Positions 26,708 to 34,923 of a DNA stretch of 64,000 nucleotides are shown here, in pieces; the first letter of the stretch is position 1; the number at the start of each line of letters is the position of its first letter. A model generated the notes under the pieces. That model was not told the DNA's origin. It made no database searches and was given only the letters and a program-made list of their open reading frames with translations. Origin of the DNA: Roseinatronobacter monicus (GTDB lineage Bacteria > Pseudomonadota > Alphaproteobacteria > Rhodobacterales > Rhodobacteraceae). A program made the translations under genes and the position numbers. The stretch lies in contig NZ_VFPT01000001.1 of the NCBI RefSeq assembly GCF_006716865.1, forward strand, positions 2,289,001-2,353,000, read 5' to 3'.

Positions 26708-27108
26708 GAGTAGACCCAGACACGAAAGCGATAACTCCAGATATCCCTGTTAGCTTTGAACGTCAACAATCCTAACAGGAACTTAAAATAACTTTTATAA
26801 ATTATTTCAAGCTCTTGTGCGTAGTGTTTTATTTCGACATCAAATAACGGGATGCTCCTGTGTGGAACAGACGCATCCCTACCGCCTCCATTATCGCTCT
26901 CGGAAAACCAATATCCTTCTAGGCCATTATTATTCATACGTTTAACGATAAATCGGTCATTCGTGGATTTGCAGAAAAGGCGTATTGTATAATAGTTGCG
27001 TTCTCGCATGCGCTGCAAGCCTGACAGTGGAATGATAGCTGGCGCAGGGCGCTTGATTGCATTTTTGATTGCGAAATTTGATATTGAATTTTTCAATCGT
27101 ACAGGCAT
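26708..27108 (-). pseudogene. 5' part of the ISL3-interrupted gene
   Basis: From ATG 27108 the frame reads MPVRLKNSISNF and continues through YWFSESDNGGGRD and EIIYKSYFKFLLGLL to VWVYSNKR at the IS boundary; beyond that the frame runs into IS sequence. The deduced region is basic at the N-terminus and then mixed. No family is recognised. Its base composition is less GC-rich than the core genes, which suggests recent transfer. The start codon is uncertain as no strong ribosome site is seen; MRERNYY 33 codons later is an alternative. Confidence 0.68.
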
Positions 27109-27500
27109 CTATTTAGAGTCCAGTCGGGTTGCATTTTTTTATTTAAGATCAGAGGCGCGTCAGTGTCACAAGCTCAAGAAACATGGCTTCAAATAACAGC
27201 TTGAAATACATTTTTCGTAGGCGCAATAGTTCAGTTCTTGCTGACACAAAAAACATTCACCGCAAGCGTCCGCTCCGTCCCGATCTCTGCCGGTCACTAT
27301 GGACAAAAATCTCTGGTCAGAACTGCATGGCCAGAAACGGTGGATTCTGACTGGGACAGAAACGCCTGAGTTATGACCCTTGCCGCCGACGCAAGGAGCC
27401 CTGAGCGGTCATCCGCGCTGGACGTTGAGAAAACAGATTGAAGTTCTTATATATGGCAGGCGGGTCAACCCTTGCTGTAATTTTTTGTCGGGCTCATCTT
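27109..27500. other. 392-base region without a confident gene
   Basis: AT-rich near 27120-27260, then sequence with repeated GGACAAAAA/GGACAGAAA elements (27299, 27355) resembling other spacer remnants in the element. It must contain the promoter of the interrupted gene (minus strand) and of the downstream peptidase. No RNA gene or operator is recognised. Confidence 0.45.
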
Positions 27501-27605
27501 GTGAAAATTTTGTCTTTTGCTGTGGATGTTTTGCTTTTCGTGTCGGTCATCGGAATTCCGATTTTGATCTGGCGCAGGAACCAACGCAGGAAGGACAAAG
27601 CCTGA
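27501..27605 (+). CDS. Possible 34-residue single-pass membrane protein
   Basis: GTG start; the peptide has a hydrophobic helix VDVLLFVSVIGIPILIW followed by RRNQRRKDKA, a positive-inside tail. It ends two bases before the GTG start of the peptidase gene, so the two could be coupled. The ribosome site is weak. It is too short for the family to be named. Confidence 0.35.
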   Translation: MKILSFAVDVLLFVSVIGIPILIWRRNQRRKDKA

Positions 27606-27606
27606 T

Positions 27607-28329
27607 GTGCCATCAATGACACTGCGCCGCCTTACTGCACTTGTTTTCGTATTGCTCAGCATTGCGCTGGCATGGTTGCTGCATTCCGAACCGCATGTCA
27701 GGGCGTATCTGTGCCCGGCATGTTCCGGGTTTCGACAGGTTGCGCCGCAGATATATGTCGATCAGCAGGCGACTGACGCGCAAATTGACGCCGCATTGCA
27801 GGATCTTGCGGCTGCAGAAGGGATGGTTCTGGATTTCTACCCAGAGCGCATGTCAGATCCGGTCTGGCTGCTTTGCCTGTCGGGTGAGTGCGGAATGCGC
27901 AGCCTGCCGCGCCCGCTTGCAATGTTCTACATGAACCTGTTCGTATTTGTATACCCTGACGGGGCCACCCCGACGATCTTGGCGCATGAGCTTGCGCATA
28001 CGGAATTGCACGAAAGGGTCGGCAGCAATCGGCGGTTCTTCTCACAAGCTGTTCCAACATGGTTTGACGAGGGCCTCGCCGTCTATATCTCACAAGATAC
28101 CCGCTATCTGGACGTAGAAGATGGCGTAGTCACGGGCTGCACAGCCGGAGATTGGCCGCAACCACCTTCCGATCAGCGAACGTTCCGACGCCTTGGCGCT
28201 ACCGAGGCGGAGGCGATTTATACGGCTTCAGCCTGTCAGGTGATTGATTGGCTTGGCCACCACGGCGGGGCAGAAGCTGTTGTTTCGTTGTTGGGCGAAA
28301 TTCGAGCAGGTGACTCCTTTCGCGAATGA
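27607..28329 (+). CDS. Membrane-anchored or secreted gluzincin-like metallopeptidase
   Basis: 240 residues from GTG 27607 (AGGAAGGA upstream) or 237 from ATG 27616. An N-terminal hydrophobic segment LTALVFVLLSIALAWLL acts as signal or anchor. The catalytic part has LAHELAHTELHERVG, a zinc HExxH motif near residue 127, and PTWFDEGLAVYIS about 20 residues later, giving the third ligand glutamate of gluzincins. Two CxxC/CxxxC-like cysteine pairs (CPACSG, CLSGEC) suggest disulfides, fitting an extracytoplasmic place. Substrate is unknown. Copy B of the 83-bp repeat starts at its stop codon. Confidence 0.8.
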   Translation: MPSMTLRRLTALVFVLLSIALAWLLHSEPHVRAYLCPACSGFRQVAPQIYVDQQATDAQIDAALQDLAAAEGMVLDFYPERMSDPVWLLCLSGECGMRSLPRPLAMFYMNLFVFVYPDGATPTILAHELAHTELHERVGSNRRFFSQAVPTWFDEGLAVYISQDTRYLDVEDGVVTGCTAGDWPQPPSDQRTFRRLGATEAEAIYTASACQVIDWLGHHGGAEAVVSLLGEIRAGDSFRE

Positions 28330-28411
28330 CCGCAAGGTCCCGCATAACTGCCGGTCGGACCGCGTTTCGGATGCTGCAGCGCCGCAAGGCAGGTCGGAGC
28401 CCAAAGCGGAC
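28328..28411. repeat. 83-bp dispersed repeat, copy B
   Basis: Near-identical to 24711-24793. It begins inside the stop codon region of the peptidase gene and ends 47 bases before the start of the membrane protein gene. Confidence 0.8.
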
Positions 28412-28458
28412 TCACACCGAATTTCAGACTTGTGGTTTCAGGCCCAGCCTTTACCCAT

Positions 28459-30126
28459 ATGGCTATGGATGAGCCGCGTAGCGTGACCCTGAATACGACC
28501 CTTGTGATCTGGGCCACGCTGGTCGGGGCCTTTATCGGCGTGAAAGCCTATGCGGAGGCCCCGCTCTGGGTCTGGATTGCCGGGGCGCTGTGGCTGGGGC
28601 TGGCGATGATCGCGCTGTTGGCCCAGACCAGCCCGCGCGGGCGCGACTATCTGAAGTGTGAGCTGGAAACGGCCAACTACACACAGGTCTATCTTTTCGT
28701 CGCCCGGCGGCTGAACGACTGGGTCTGGCGGCGGGTGGGGCGGATGCAGCGGTTGCCGGACGGGACCGTGGCCCCGCCGCCTGAGACGACCGCCATCTGG
28801 CCCCTGCTGCGCGCCGCGCTGACCTGGCGTCTGCTGGACCGCGCGCTGCTGATCGCCGTGGCCTATCCGGTGATCGCTCTGATCCTGCCCTGGCTTCTGG
28901 GCGGAGATGCGGTGCTGGGGGCGGGGGTGGTGGTATTTCCGGCGGCGGAGTTTTGGCCCGAGCGGGCGCTGGTGCTGGGGCAATTCGCCATCTTGACTGC
29001 AGGTTTCGTGGGTCAGAAGCTGTCATCAGCCAGCCCGCGACAGTTCTGGCAAAGTGTCGCGGGCTGGCTGCCCCTGATCGCAGTCGCATTCGCATTCGCA
29101 TTCGTATTCGTAGTCGCAGGCACATTCGCATTCGCAGTCGGATTCGCAGGCGCATTCGCAGGCGCATTCGTAGTCGCAGTCGCAGTCGCATTCGCATTCG
29201 CAGGCGCAGTCGCACGCGCAGTCGTAGGCACATTCGCATTCGCATTCGCATTCGTAGTCCCAGGCGCAGGCGCAGTCGCATTCGCATTCGCAGTCGCAGT
29301 CGCAGTCGCAGGCGCATTCGCAGCCACATTCGCATTCGCATTCGCATTCGCAGCCGCATTCGCAGCCGCAGGCGCATTCGCATTCGTAGTCGTAGTCGCA
29401 TTCGCAGTCGACGGGTTGTGGTCGCGCGGGCGGCGGGGGGCGAGGATGGTATTGCTGGGGGGCGCTTGGGCGCTGGGGTTGCTGGCCATCGTGCTGTTCC
29501 TCGATCCTTCGACGTTGCGGGCGGACCGAAAGGCCCTCTTCATCTTCCTCGCCGTCCTGCCCCTGATCAACGGCCTTTTTGACGCGCTGTCCTATGCCAT
29601 CACCCTCGCCCTGTCGCGCAAGGGGTTGGCCACCCGCTGGGCGCCGGTCTGGGGTCTGATCGACCTTGCGCTGGGGGCGGTGCTGTTCCTCGCCCTTGGC
29701 GCGACCATAGTCGCCGTGATCGCCACACTTAACGCCATCGGCACCGCGCCGCTCTATGATCTGGCCGCACTGTTCGCCGGGCTGCGCGCCAGCCCCGGCG
29801 ACTACTGGTGGCTCTATCTGATCCTGTTTTCCACCCTCGCCCCCACCGCGCTACATCTGATGATTGCCGCGTTGGCGGTGCAGGGCTGGTTCGTGTTCCA
29901 GCGCCCCCGCCGCGCCGTGGCGGGTTGGATCGCCGCCGCCCCCACCAGCCACCCGGCGGCGGTGGGCGGGTTTTTTGGTCAGACGATGATCTGGTGGCTG
30001 CCGCTGGTCACGCTGGCGGTGTCTGGCTGGGTTCTGTGGCAGTTCATCGGCCCGGCGGCGGGCGCGGCGGGGCTGATCTATCTGGACGCACTGGAAGGGC
30101 TGTCGCGCTGGATCGGCGCGATTTGA
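28459..30126 (+). CDS. Large membrane protein with hexanucleotide-encoded Ala-Phe/Val/Gly tract
   Basis: 555 residues from ATG 28459; ATG 28465 or a GTG at 28432 are alternatives. Four hydrophobic segments precede the tract (about residues 10-55, 115-190). Residues about 208-317 are almost wholly Ala, Phe, Val and Gly in alternation, coded by a 330-base array of six-base units. After it come five or more membrane segments and a short tail. Codon use changes sharply to GCA/TTC in the tract. No family is recognised. Flanks on both sides are ordinary GC-rich membrane-protein sequence in the same frame, so the gene is real. Confidence 0.75.
   Translation: MAMDEPRSVTLNTTLVIWATLVGAFIGVKAYAEAPLWVWIAGALWLGLAMIALLAQTSPRGRDYLKCELETANYTQVYLFVARRLNDWVWRRVGRMQRLPDGTVAPPPETTAIWPLLRAALTWRLLDRALLIAVAYPVIALILPWLLGGDAVLGAGVVVFPAAEFWPERALVLGQFAILTAGFVGQKLSSASPRQFWQSVAGWLPLIAVAFAFAFVFVVAGTFAFAVGFAGAFAGAFVVAVAVAFAFAGAVARAVVGTFAFAFAFVVPGAGAVAFAFAVAVAVAGAFAATFAFAFAFAAAFAAAGAFAFVVVVAFAVDGLWSRGRRGARMVLLGGAWALGLLAIVLFLDPSTLRADRKALFIFLAVLPLINGLFDALSYAITLALSRKGLATRWAPVWGLIDLALGAVLFLALGATIVAVIATLNAIGTAPLYDLAALFAGLRASPGDYWWLYLILFSTLAPTALHLMIAALAVQGWFVFQRPRRAVAGWIAAAPTSHPAAVGGFFGQTMIWWLPLVTLAVSGWVLWQFIGPAAGAAGLIYLDALEGLSRWIGAI
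29080..29409 (+). repeat. Six-base tandem repeat array inside the membrane protein gene
   Basis: About 55 units of GCATTC, GCAGTC, GCAGGC and one-base variants. The unit size keeps the frame and all frames free of stops, so long false frames rich in Arg appear on both strands. Confidence 0.9.
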
Positions 30127-30228
30127 AGGGTATAAACGATTTTTGCGCGACCGTCCGCAAGGTCCGCATTGCTGCCAGTCAGCCAGGACAAAAACCCTTG
30201 GTCAAAAATGGTAGGACAAAAACGGTTC

Positions 30229-31577
30229 TCTGATTGCGGCTTTGTCAAGCGGGATGGCGATCTGTCCGTTCGGGGTCATGGTTCTCTCCGAGGTCGCGCA
30301 TTGCGCCTCATGATGGTTTTCGGTGGTGGATCGTCTCCAATGTCGTTTGCGGGGTGGGCAGGCAAGCCTGCGCCCCAACCGTTTTTACGAGATCGATCTA
30401 CCTCCGTCCCGTCGGGACTTGGCTTCCCGCCTTCTCAGCGGCGGAAATTCAAATCAGGCAGTGGCCTCCTTTGTCCAGTGATAGTCCGCGCCAGATTTCC
30501 AGATCGTCAGCATCAGGACTGCGATCTTGCGCGCTGTTGCGACTGCGGCTTTTCGGAACCCGCGTCGTCCGGCCAGTCGCACAGCCCAGCTCTTCAGTGG
30601 CGAGAAACGCTTCACCTGGCGGATCAAGCAGGACGCTGCCTCGAACAGCAGTCCGCGCATCGTCCCGTCTCCGCACTTCGACACCCGTCCCGACCAATCC
30701 ATTTCGCCAGACTGGTGCCTCTTTGGTGTGAGTCCGAGGAACGCGCCAACATCAGATGTCCGATTGAATCGGGTGGGATCGTCGACCAAGGCAATGAAAC
30801 TGAGCGCGTTCACAGGCCCGACGCCCGGAATGGTCATCAAACGGCGCGCGACGGGGTGCGCCTTGGCTTTTGTTTTCACGACTTTGTCGAGATCATCAGC
30901 TGCTTGGCACAGCGTGGCGTGGGCGGTGATGAAGCCGTCCGCAATGGCGCGCAATACCGGGTCAGTTTCGCCAGCTGCGGCAAGCTGATCGCGGAACGCC
31001 TGTCTCTGTCGACCCTGACCAATACTGATCATGCGGATGCCAAAGGTTTTTAGGACGCCCCGAATGTGTCCCTCCAAGTCCTTGCGCAAACGGATCAGAC
31101 GCTCGCGCGCGCCAATCAGGCTGCGGAGCCGATCGGCTTCTTCGCTACGGATATGGACCGGGGTAAACCAGTTGGTGCGCGCGAGCTGCGCCAAGCCTTC
31201 GGCATCGGCAGCATCGGACTTGTTGAGCCGGGCTGACAGAGCCTTGTGCGCCTTCCGGGCATCGATGCATGTCGCTGGAAGACCAAGCCTCATCATCCCG
31301 CGCTGCAGCCAGATCGAAAGCATCCCGCTCTCATGCACGATCCGATGCGGAGTTAGCGATCTGTTGCGAAACCAACCTGCCACGCCTTCCGGGTCCGCAG
31401 GACAAGTCCCGCGCGCGATGGCCTTGCCATCATGATCTACAACGCAGATCGAAATTTCTTTCAGTGACACATCCAAACCAGCATAATGTTCCATAGGTCG
31501 TTCTCCTCACGGCTTATATCCATGAGGCCAATATACCGGACCTCGTTCGCCGCTGGAGAGCGACCGCCGCAATCACA
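30229..31577 (-). mobile_element. IS110-family insertion sequence (IS1111-like)
   Basis: About 1.35 kb around the transposase. GATTGCGGC (30232-30240) and GCCGCAATC (31566-31574) form a nine-base inverted repeat near the ends, as in the IS1111 subgroup, which has subterminal repeats. Exact ends cannot be fixed because IS110 elements make no clear target duplication. About 213 noncoding bases lie after the transposase stop. Confidence 0.75.
30454..31494 (-). CDS. IS110-family transposase (DEDD plus serine C-terminal domain)
   Basis: 346 residues. N-terminal RuvC-like DEDD domain: YAGLDVSLKEISICVVD, then ARLNKSDAADAEGLAQLAR (the DxxDA block). A helical middle carries LRSLIGARERLIRLRKDLEG. The C-terminal Tnp20 domain has IPGVGPVNALSFIALVDD and FLGLTPKRHQSGEMDWSG, then RVSKCGDGTMRGLL with the reactive serine. 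These recombinases act with a bridge RNA from the element's own noncoding end. The gene is intact. Confidence 0.94.
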   Translation of the reverse strand: MEHYAGLDVSLKEISICVVDHDGKAIARGTCPADPEGVAGWFRNRSLTPHRIVHESGMLSIWLQRGMMRLGLPATCIDARKAHKALSARLNKSDAADAEGLAQLARTNWFTPVHIRSEEADRLRSLIGARERLIRLRKDLEGHIRGVLKTFGIRMISIGQGRQRQAFRDQLAAAGETDPVLRAIADGFITAHATLCQAADDLDKVVKTKAKAHPVARRLMTIPGVGPVNALSFIALVDDPTRFNRTSDVGAFLGLTPKRHQSGEMDWSGRVSKCGDGTMRGLLFEAASCLIRQVKRFSPLKSWAVRLAGRRGFRKAAVATARKIAVLMLTIWKSGADYHWTKEATA

Positions 31578-31975
31578 CCATGTCGTTTCTGGCCCGATAC
31601 ACTACTCTGTCCAGTTGTGACCTTCACCGCTATCTGGCGCTATTTCTTCAGCGGTAAGTGGCGTGCTGAGGGCGAGATCTGACAGAAAAGCAGAGCGGAC
31701 GTTCGAACGTGATGCCGCGAAAGTTTGGTCTGAGCCCATTGTGAAGGATTGCTGCGGAACAGCGAATGCCCGGTTCTGTGACAGCGGCCAAAAAAAACGT
31801 GACGGAAGAAACCTGCGTTTGCCAAGGGTTGCAGAAAAAGTGGTTTTGCTGCTGGACGCACCTATGACCAATGCTACTGCTTTTGGGAGCCGACGAGGCG
31901 TCTTGCCATATTGGGCCTTGTATGGTTCGGTTCAATTACGGCGCAACTTACTCCTTGTTGATAAGCGAATGTACT
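31578..31975. other. 398-base region without a confident gene
   Basis: Contains spacer sequence with GCGGACGTTCG and AGCGAATGCCCGG motifs of the kind often seen as remnants in this order. Short open frames on both strands (for example 31663-32019) show no ribosome site or family resemblance. It would hold the promoter for the HEPN gene. Confidence 0.45.
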
Positions 31976-32563
31976 ATGAGTTGGTCAAAGCTCGACAATC
32001 AGATGAAAAACTACCATAGTGACCTGACATCATTGGTGAAAGTGAGTCCGTTGATGGCAGACCGTCTCGCAACGACAATCGCGAGCGAGGTGCGATTTTT
32101 TCAGCCAGATACCAAGCGCGCGATACGCGAAGCTACCCCGATCAAGCTTTCCGCAAGACTGGATGAGCTCAAGTCTTTCCAATATTTTATGGACAGCATG
32201 CACATGTCCGGAGGGGATAAAGCACCGCAGGTTGTTCGCGCTCAAGTCATAATCCAAAACTACATCTGCTTTGTTTACCTTAGCGATGCCTGTTTCAATG
32301 AACTCAAGAAGGCTTCCAAAGCAGGAACGACCCTCAGGAAATGCGCGAAGTACCTGACTGATAATCCGATCAGAGCGTTCCGCAACGCTATTGCCCATTC
32401 AAATTGGACCTACTCCAAAGACAGCTCATCATTGGTTTACTGGGCAAGGAAAGGCGCAGACAGAAACGAACCTCTGGTCGAGCATACGGTGAGCAATGAA
32501 ACCTTGGCTTTTTGGCAAGCCCTGAGCAGATGCACAGCTTATGCTGCATTTGAAAACTTGTAG
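31976..32563 (+). CDS. HEPN-domain protein, probable RNase/abortive-infection type
   Basis: 195 residues from ATG 31976; a longer start at 31922 is possible. It is all-helical, and IRAFRNAIAHSNW contains Arg136-x4-His141, the R-x4-6-H motif of HEPN ribonucleases. Such proteins cleave RNA in toxin-antitoxin, Abi and CRISPR-linked systems. No antitoxin partner is adjacent: the preceding gene is an IS110 transposase and the next is a convergent resolvase, so it may act alone or have lost its partner. Base composition is lower in GC than the core. Confidence 0.68.
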   Translation: MSWSKLDNQMKNYHSDLTSLVKVSPLMADRLATTIASEVRFFQPDTKRAIREATPIKLSARLDELKSFQYFMDSMHMSGGDKAPQVVRAQVIIQNYICFVYLSDACFNELKKASKAGTTLRKCAKYLTDNPIRAFRNAIAHSNWTYSKDSSSLVYWARKGADRNEPLVEHTVSNETLAFWQALSRCTAYAAFENL

Positions 32564-32698
32564 TTTCCTTCAAGGATTTGAGACCGGTACAAAAATCACC
32601 GTTTGCTGACCTGCCCAAAGCGGACATTGGCGCAGCCGCAGTGAATGCACCCTCCGTCCCGCATTGTGTGAGTTCATGTGCCGTGCAGCGAACGACAG

Positions 32699-33298
32699 CT
32701 ATACCGCAGCCGAAGACGCATCGGCGCTCGGTGTCCGTTGCAAGACCCGATAGACGGTCGGCCTCGATACGTCGAACCGCTCTGCCAGATCGCTGATCGA
32801 GTAATCACCCGTGTCATACATGCGGCGCAATTCCGTCTGACGGCGATCCGATAGCTTTGGTTTTTTGCCCTTCAACCGTCCCTTGGCACGGGCAATGGCC
32901 ATGCCTTCCTTGGTGCGCATCCTGACCAGATCAGCCTCGAACTCAGCAAAGGTGGCGAGGATGTTGAAGAACATCTTGCCCATCGGATCGGTCGGGTCAT
33001 GGACCGATGCGCCCAATGCCAGTTTAACCCCACGCTTCTCCAGTTCATCCGCGATGGCCCGGGCGTCTGGGACCGACCGCGCCAGTCGGTCCAGCTTCGG
33101 CACGACAAGCGTGTCCCCTTCACGGACTTCTGCCAGTGCCTGGGCCAGACCTGGCCGCTCCCGGTTCGTGCCAGTTAGGCCATGATCGGTGTAAATCCGG
33201 TCTTCCGCCACATCGAGATCGAGGAGCGCAGACCTTTGTGCGGCGAGGTCCTGTTTGTCAGTTGAACAACGGGCATAGCCGATACGAGTTTTAGTCAT
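32699..33298 (-). CDS. Serine recombinase (Tn3-type resolvase/invertase)
   Basis: 199 residues from ATG 33298. The catalytic domain starts TRIGYARCSTDKQDLAAQRS with the nucleophile serine, then DHGLTGTNRERPGL, KLDRLARSVPDA and MFFNILATFAEFEADL. A C-terminal HTH_7 (ISDLAERFDVSRPTVYRVL) binds the res site. It diverges from the broken DDE transposase, an arrangement of Tn402/Tn552-like transposons, for which it would resolve cointegrates. Confidence 0.94.
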   Translation of the reverse strand: MTKTRIGYARCSTDKQDLAAQRSALLDLDVAEDRIYTDHGLTGTNRERPGLAQALAEVREGDTLVVPKLDRLARSVPDARAIADELEKRGVKLALGASVHDPTDPMGKMFFNILATFAEFEADLVRMRTKEGMAIARAKGRLKGKKPKLSDRRQTELRRMYDTGDYSISDLAERFDVSRPTVYRVLQRTPSADASSAAV

Positions 33299-33494
33299 GG
33301 ATGCATCCTTGGGCCAGAATTGGCCGAGCTTCATTTTGGTAGTGATCGTATGTAACGCAAAAGGCCCCTCCAATGATATTATAACCGGACCAGTCAAATG
33401 AGAATCGTTTTCCGTTGCAAACACTGGGAGCAGTTCGTTGATATTCCGGCGTCCGTTCACCGATCCTCTTACGGACATCTGCGGGAGGCAGGAC

Positions 33495-34876
33495 ATGGAT
33501 GAAGCAATGCGTCGCTTTATTGTTCTCCGTCCTCATATCGAGGATGGTATAGCGCTGGTGGCCGCCGCCCGAGCGGCCGACGTGCCGATCAGGACAGCCC
33601 AAAGATGGCTGTCACGTTACAGAGCACAAGGCCTTGATGGATTGAGACGGCGGATGCGGTCCGACGGGAACAAGCGCAAGCTGCCTGATGAACTGGTACG
33701 CTTGATCGAAGGGCTGGCTTTGCGCAAACCCCGGCTGTCCTGCGCTGCGATCCACCGGCGGATCGCAGCGGTGGCCAAATCGCGAGGCTGGCCCATTCCA
33801 TCCTACGGTACGGTCCATTCGATCACCCGGGCACTCGATCCGGCGATGGTCACTCTCGCACAAGAGGGAACGGCAGCCTACCGTGACCGATACGAGCTGA
33901 TCTACCGCCATCGGGCAAGCACGCCGAATGCGATCTGGCAGGCCGATCACACGATGCTCGACACCGTGATCCTTGATGCCAATGGCAAGGCCGCGCGGCC
34001 CTGGCTCACCGCCATCATGGATGACCATTCCCGCGCCATCGCCGGTTACTTTGTCTTTCTGGGCGCCCCCTCAGCGCTACAGACCTCTCTGGCACTCCGG
34101 CAAGCCATCTGGCGCAAGCAAAACCCGGACTGGCCGGTCTGTGGCATACCAGATGTGCTTTATGTCGATCATGGAAGCGATTTCACCTCCGAACATCTCG
34201 ACCAGGCATCTGCCGCCCTGCGGTTTCAGCTGGTATATTCAGCTGTCGCCAGACCGCAGGGGCGCGGAAAAATCGAACGTTTTTTCGGAACCGTAAACAC
34301 GGAGCTACTGCCGGACTTACCCGGAAATCTGGTGAATGGCAGACCAACGACGCCGCCCTCGGCATTTGGATCACTGGCACCTACAATGCCCGCCGTCACA
34401 CCGAGACGGGAGTTTCGCCTATCATTTCTTGGCGCGCAGATGGCTGGCTGCCACAGATGCCAGACAGTCTCGAAAGTCTTGACGAGCTGCTGATCATGGT
34501 CGCAAAGCCACGCATGGTGCGGCGCGATGGCGTTCACTTTCAGGGTCTGCGTTACATGAGTCCGACGCTGGCTCCTTATGTCGGTGAGAACGTGACAGTG
34601 CGCTATGACCCGCGCGATCTCGGCGAGGTCCGGGTGTTCCACAAGAACCGCTTTCTGTGTCGGGCCATTAGCCCTGAACACGCCCATGAGACAGTCACGC
34701 TCAAGGACATCCAGACGGCCCGATCTGCCCATCGACGTGCTTTGCGCCAGCAGATCAACGAACGGGTGAAAGTGGTCGCGGAGTATCTACCCAGCGTGTC
34801 CCACCGTGAAAAAACCGAACCTGATTTGCGTCAGCGGCGGACGTCGAAACTCCGCACCTATTGGACGGAAGAATGA
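33495..34876 (+). pseudogene. DDE transposase with Mu-type C-terminus, frameshifted
   Basis: From ATG 33495 (GGGAGGCAGGAC upstream) an HTH region is followed by the integrase core: IWQADHTMLD (Asp), LYVDHGSDFTSEH (Asp) and QGRGKIERFFG (Glu). Near 34330-34345 the frame breaks: the expected sequence QTNDAALGIWITGTYNARRH continues in the -1 frame to the stop at 34876, which holds VRYDPRDLGEVRVF, the Mu C-terminal barrel. One base change would restore about 460 residues. A second reading frame begins at 34873 (ATGA overlap) but is cut short within about 80 bases. Confidence 0.85.
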
Positions 34877-34923
34877 CCATGGCGGGACATCGCACGGGAA
34901 CCACATGGATGCTGACGCCCACA

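Noticed and set aside
29080..29409. Hexamer array considered as a CRISPR array
   Set aside because: Units are six bases with no spacers of unique sequence, and the array is coding.
28532..29582. Long Arg-rich open frames on both strands over the hexamer array
   Set aside because: They come from the stop-free six-base repeat; only the frame of the membrane protein continues with sensible sequence on both sides.
31663..32019. 118-residue open frame before the HEPN gene
   Set aside because: Overlaps the HEPN start in another frame, lies in spacer-like sequence and has no recognised motif.
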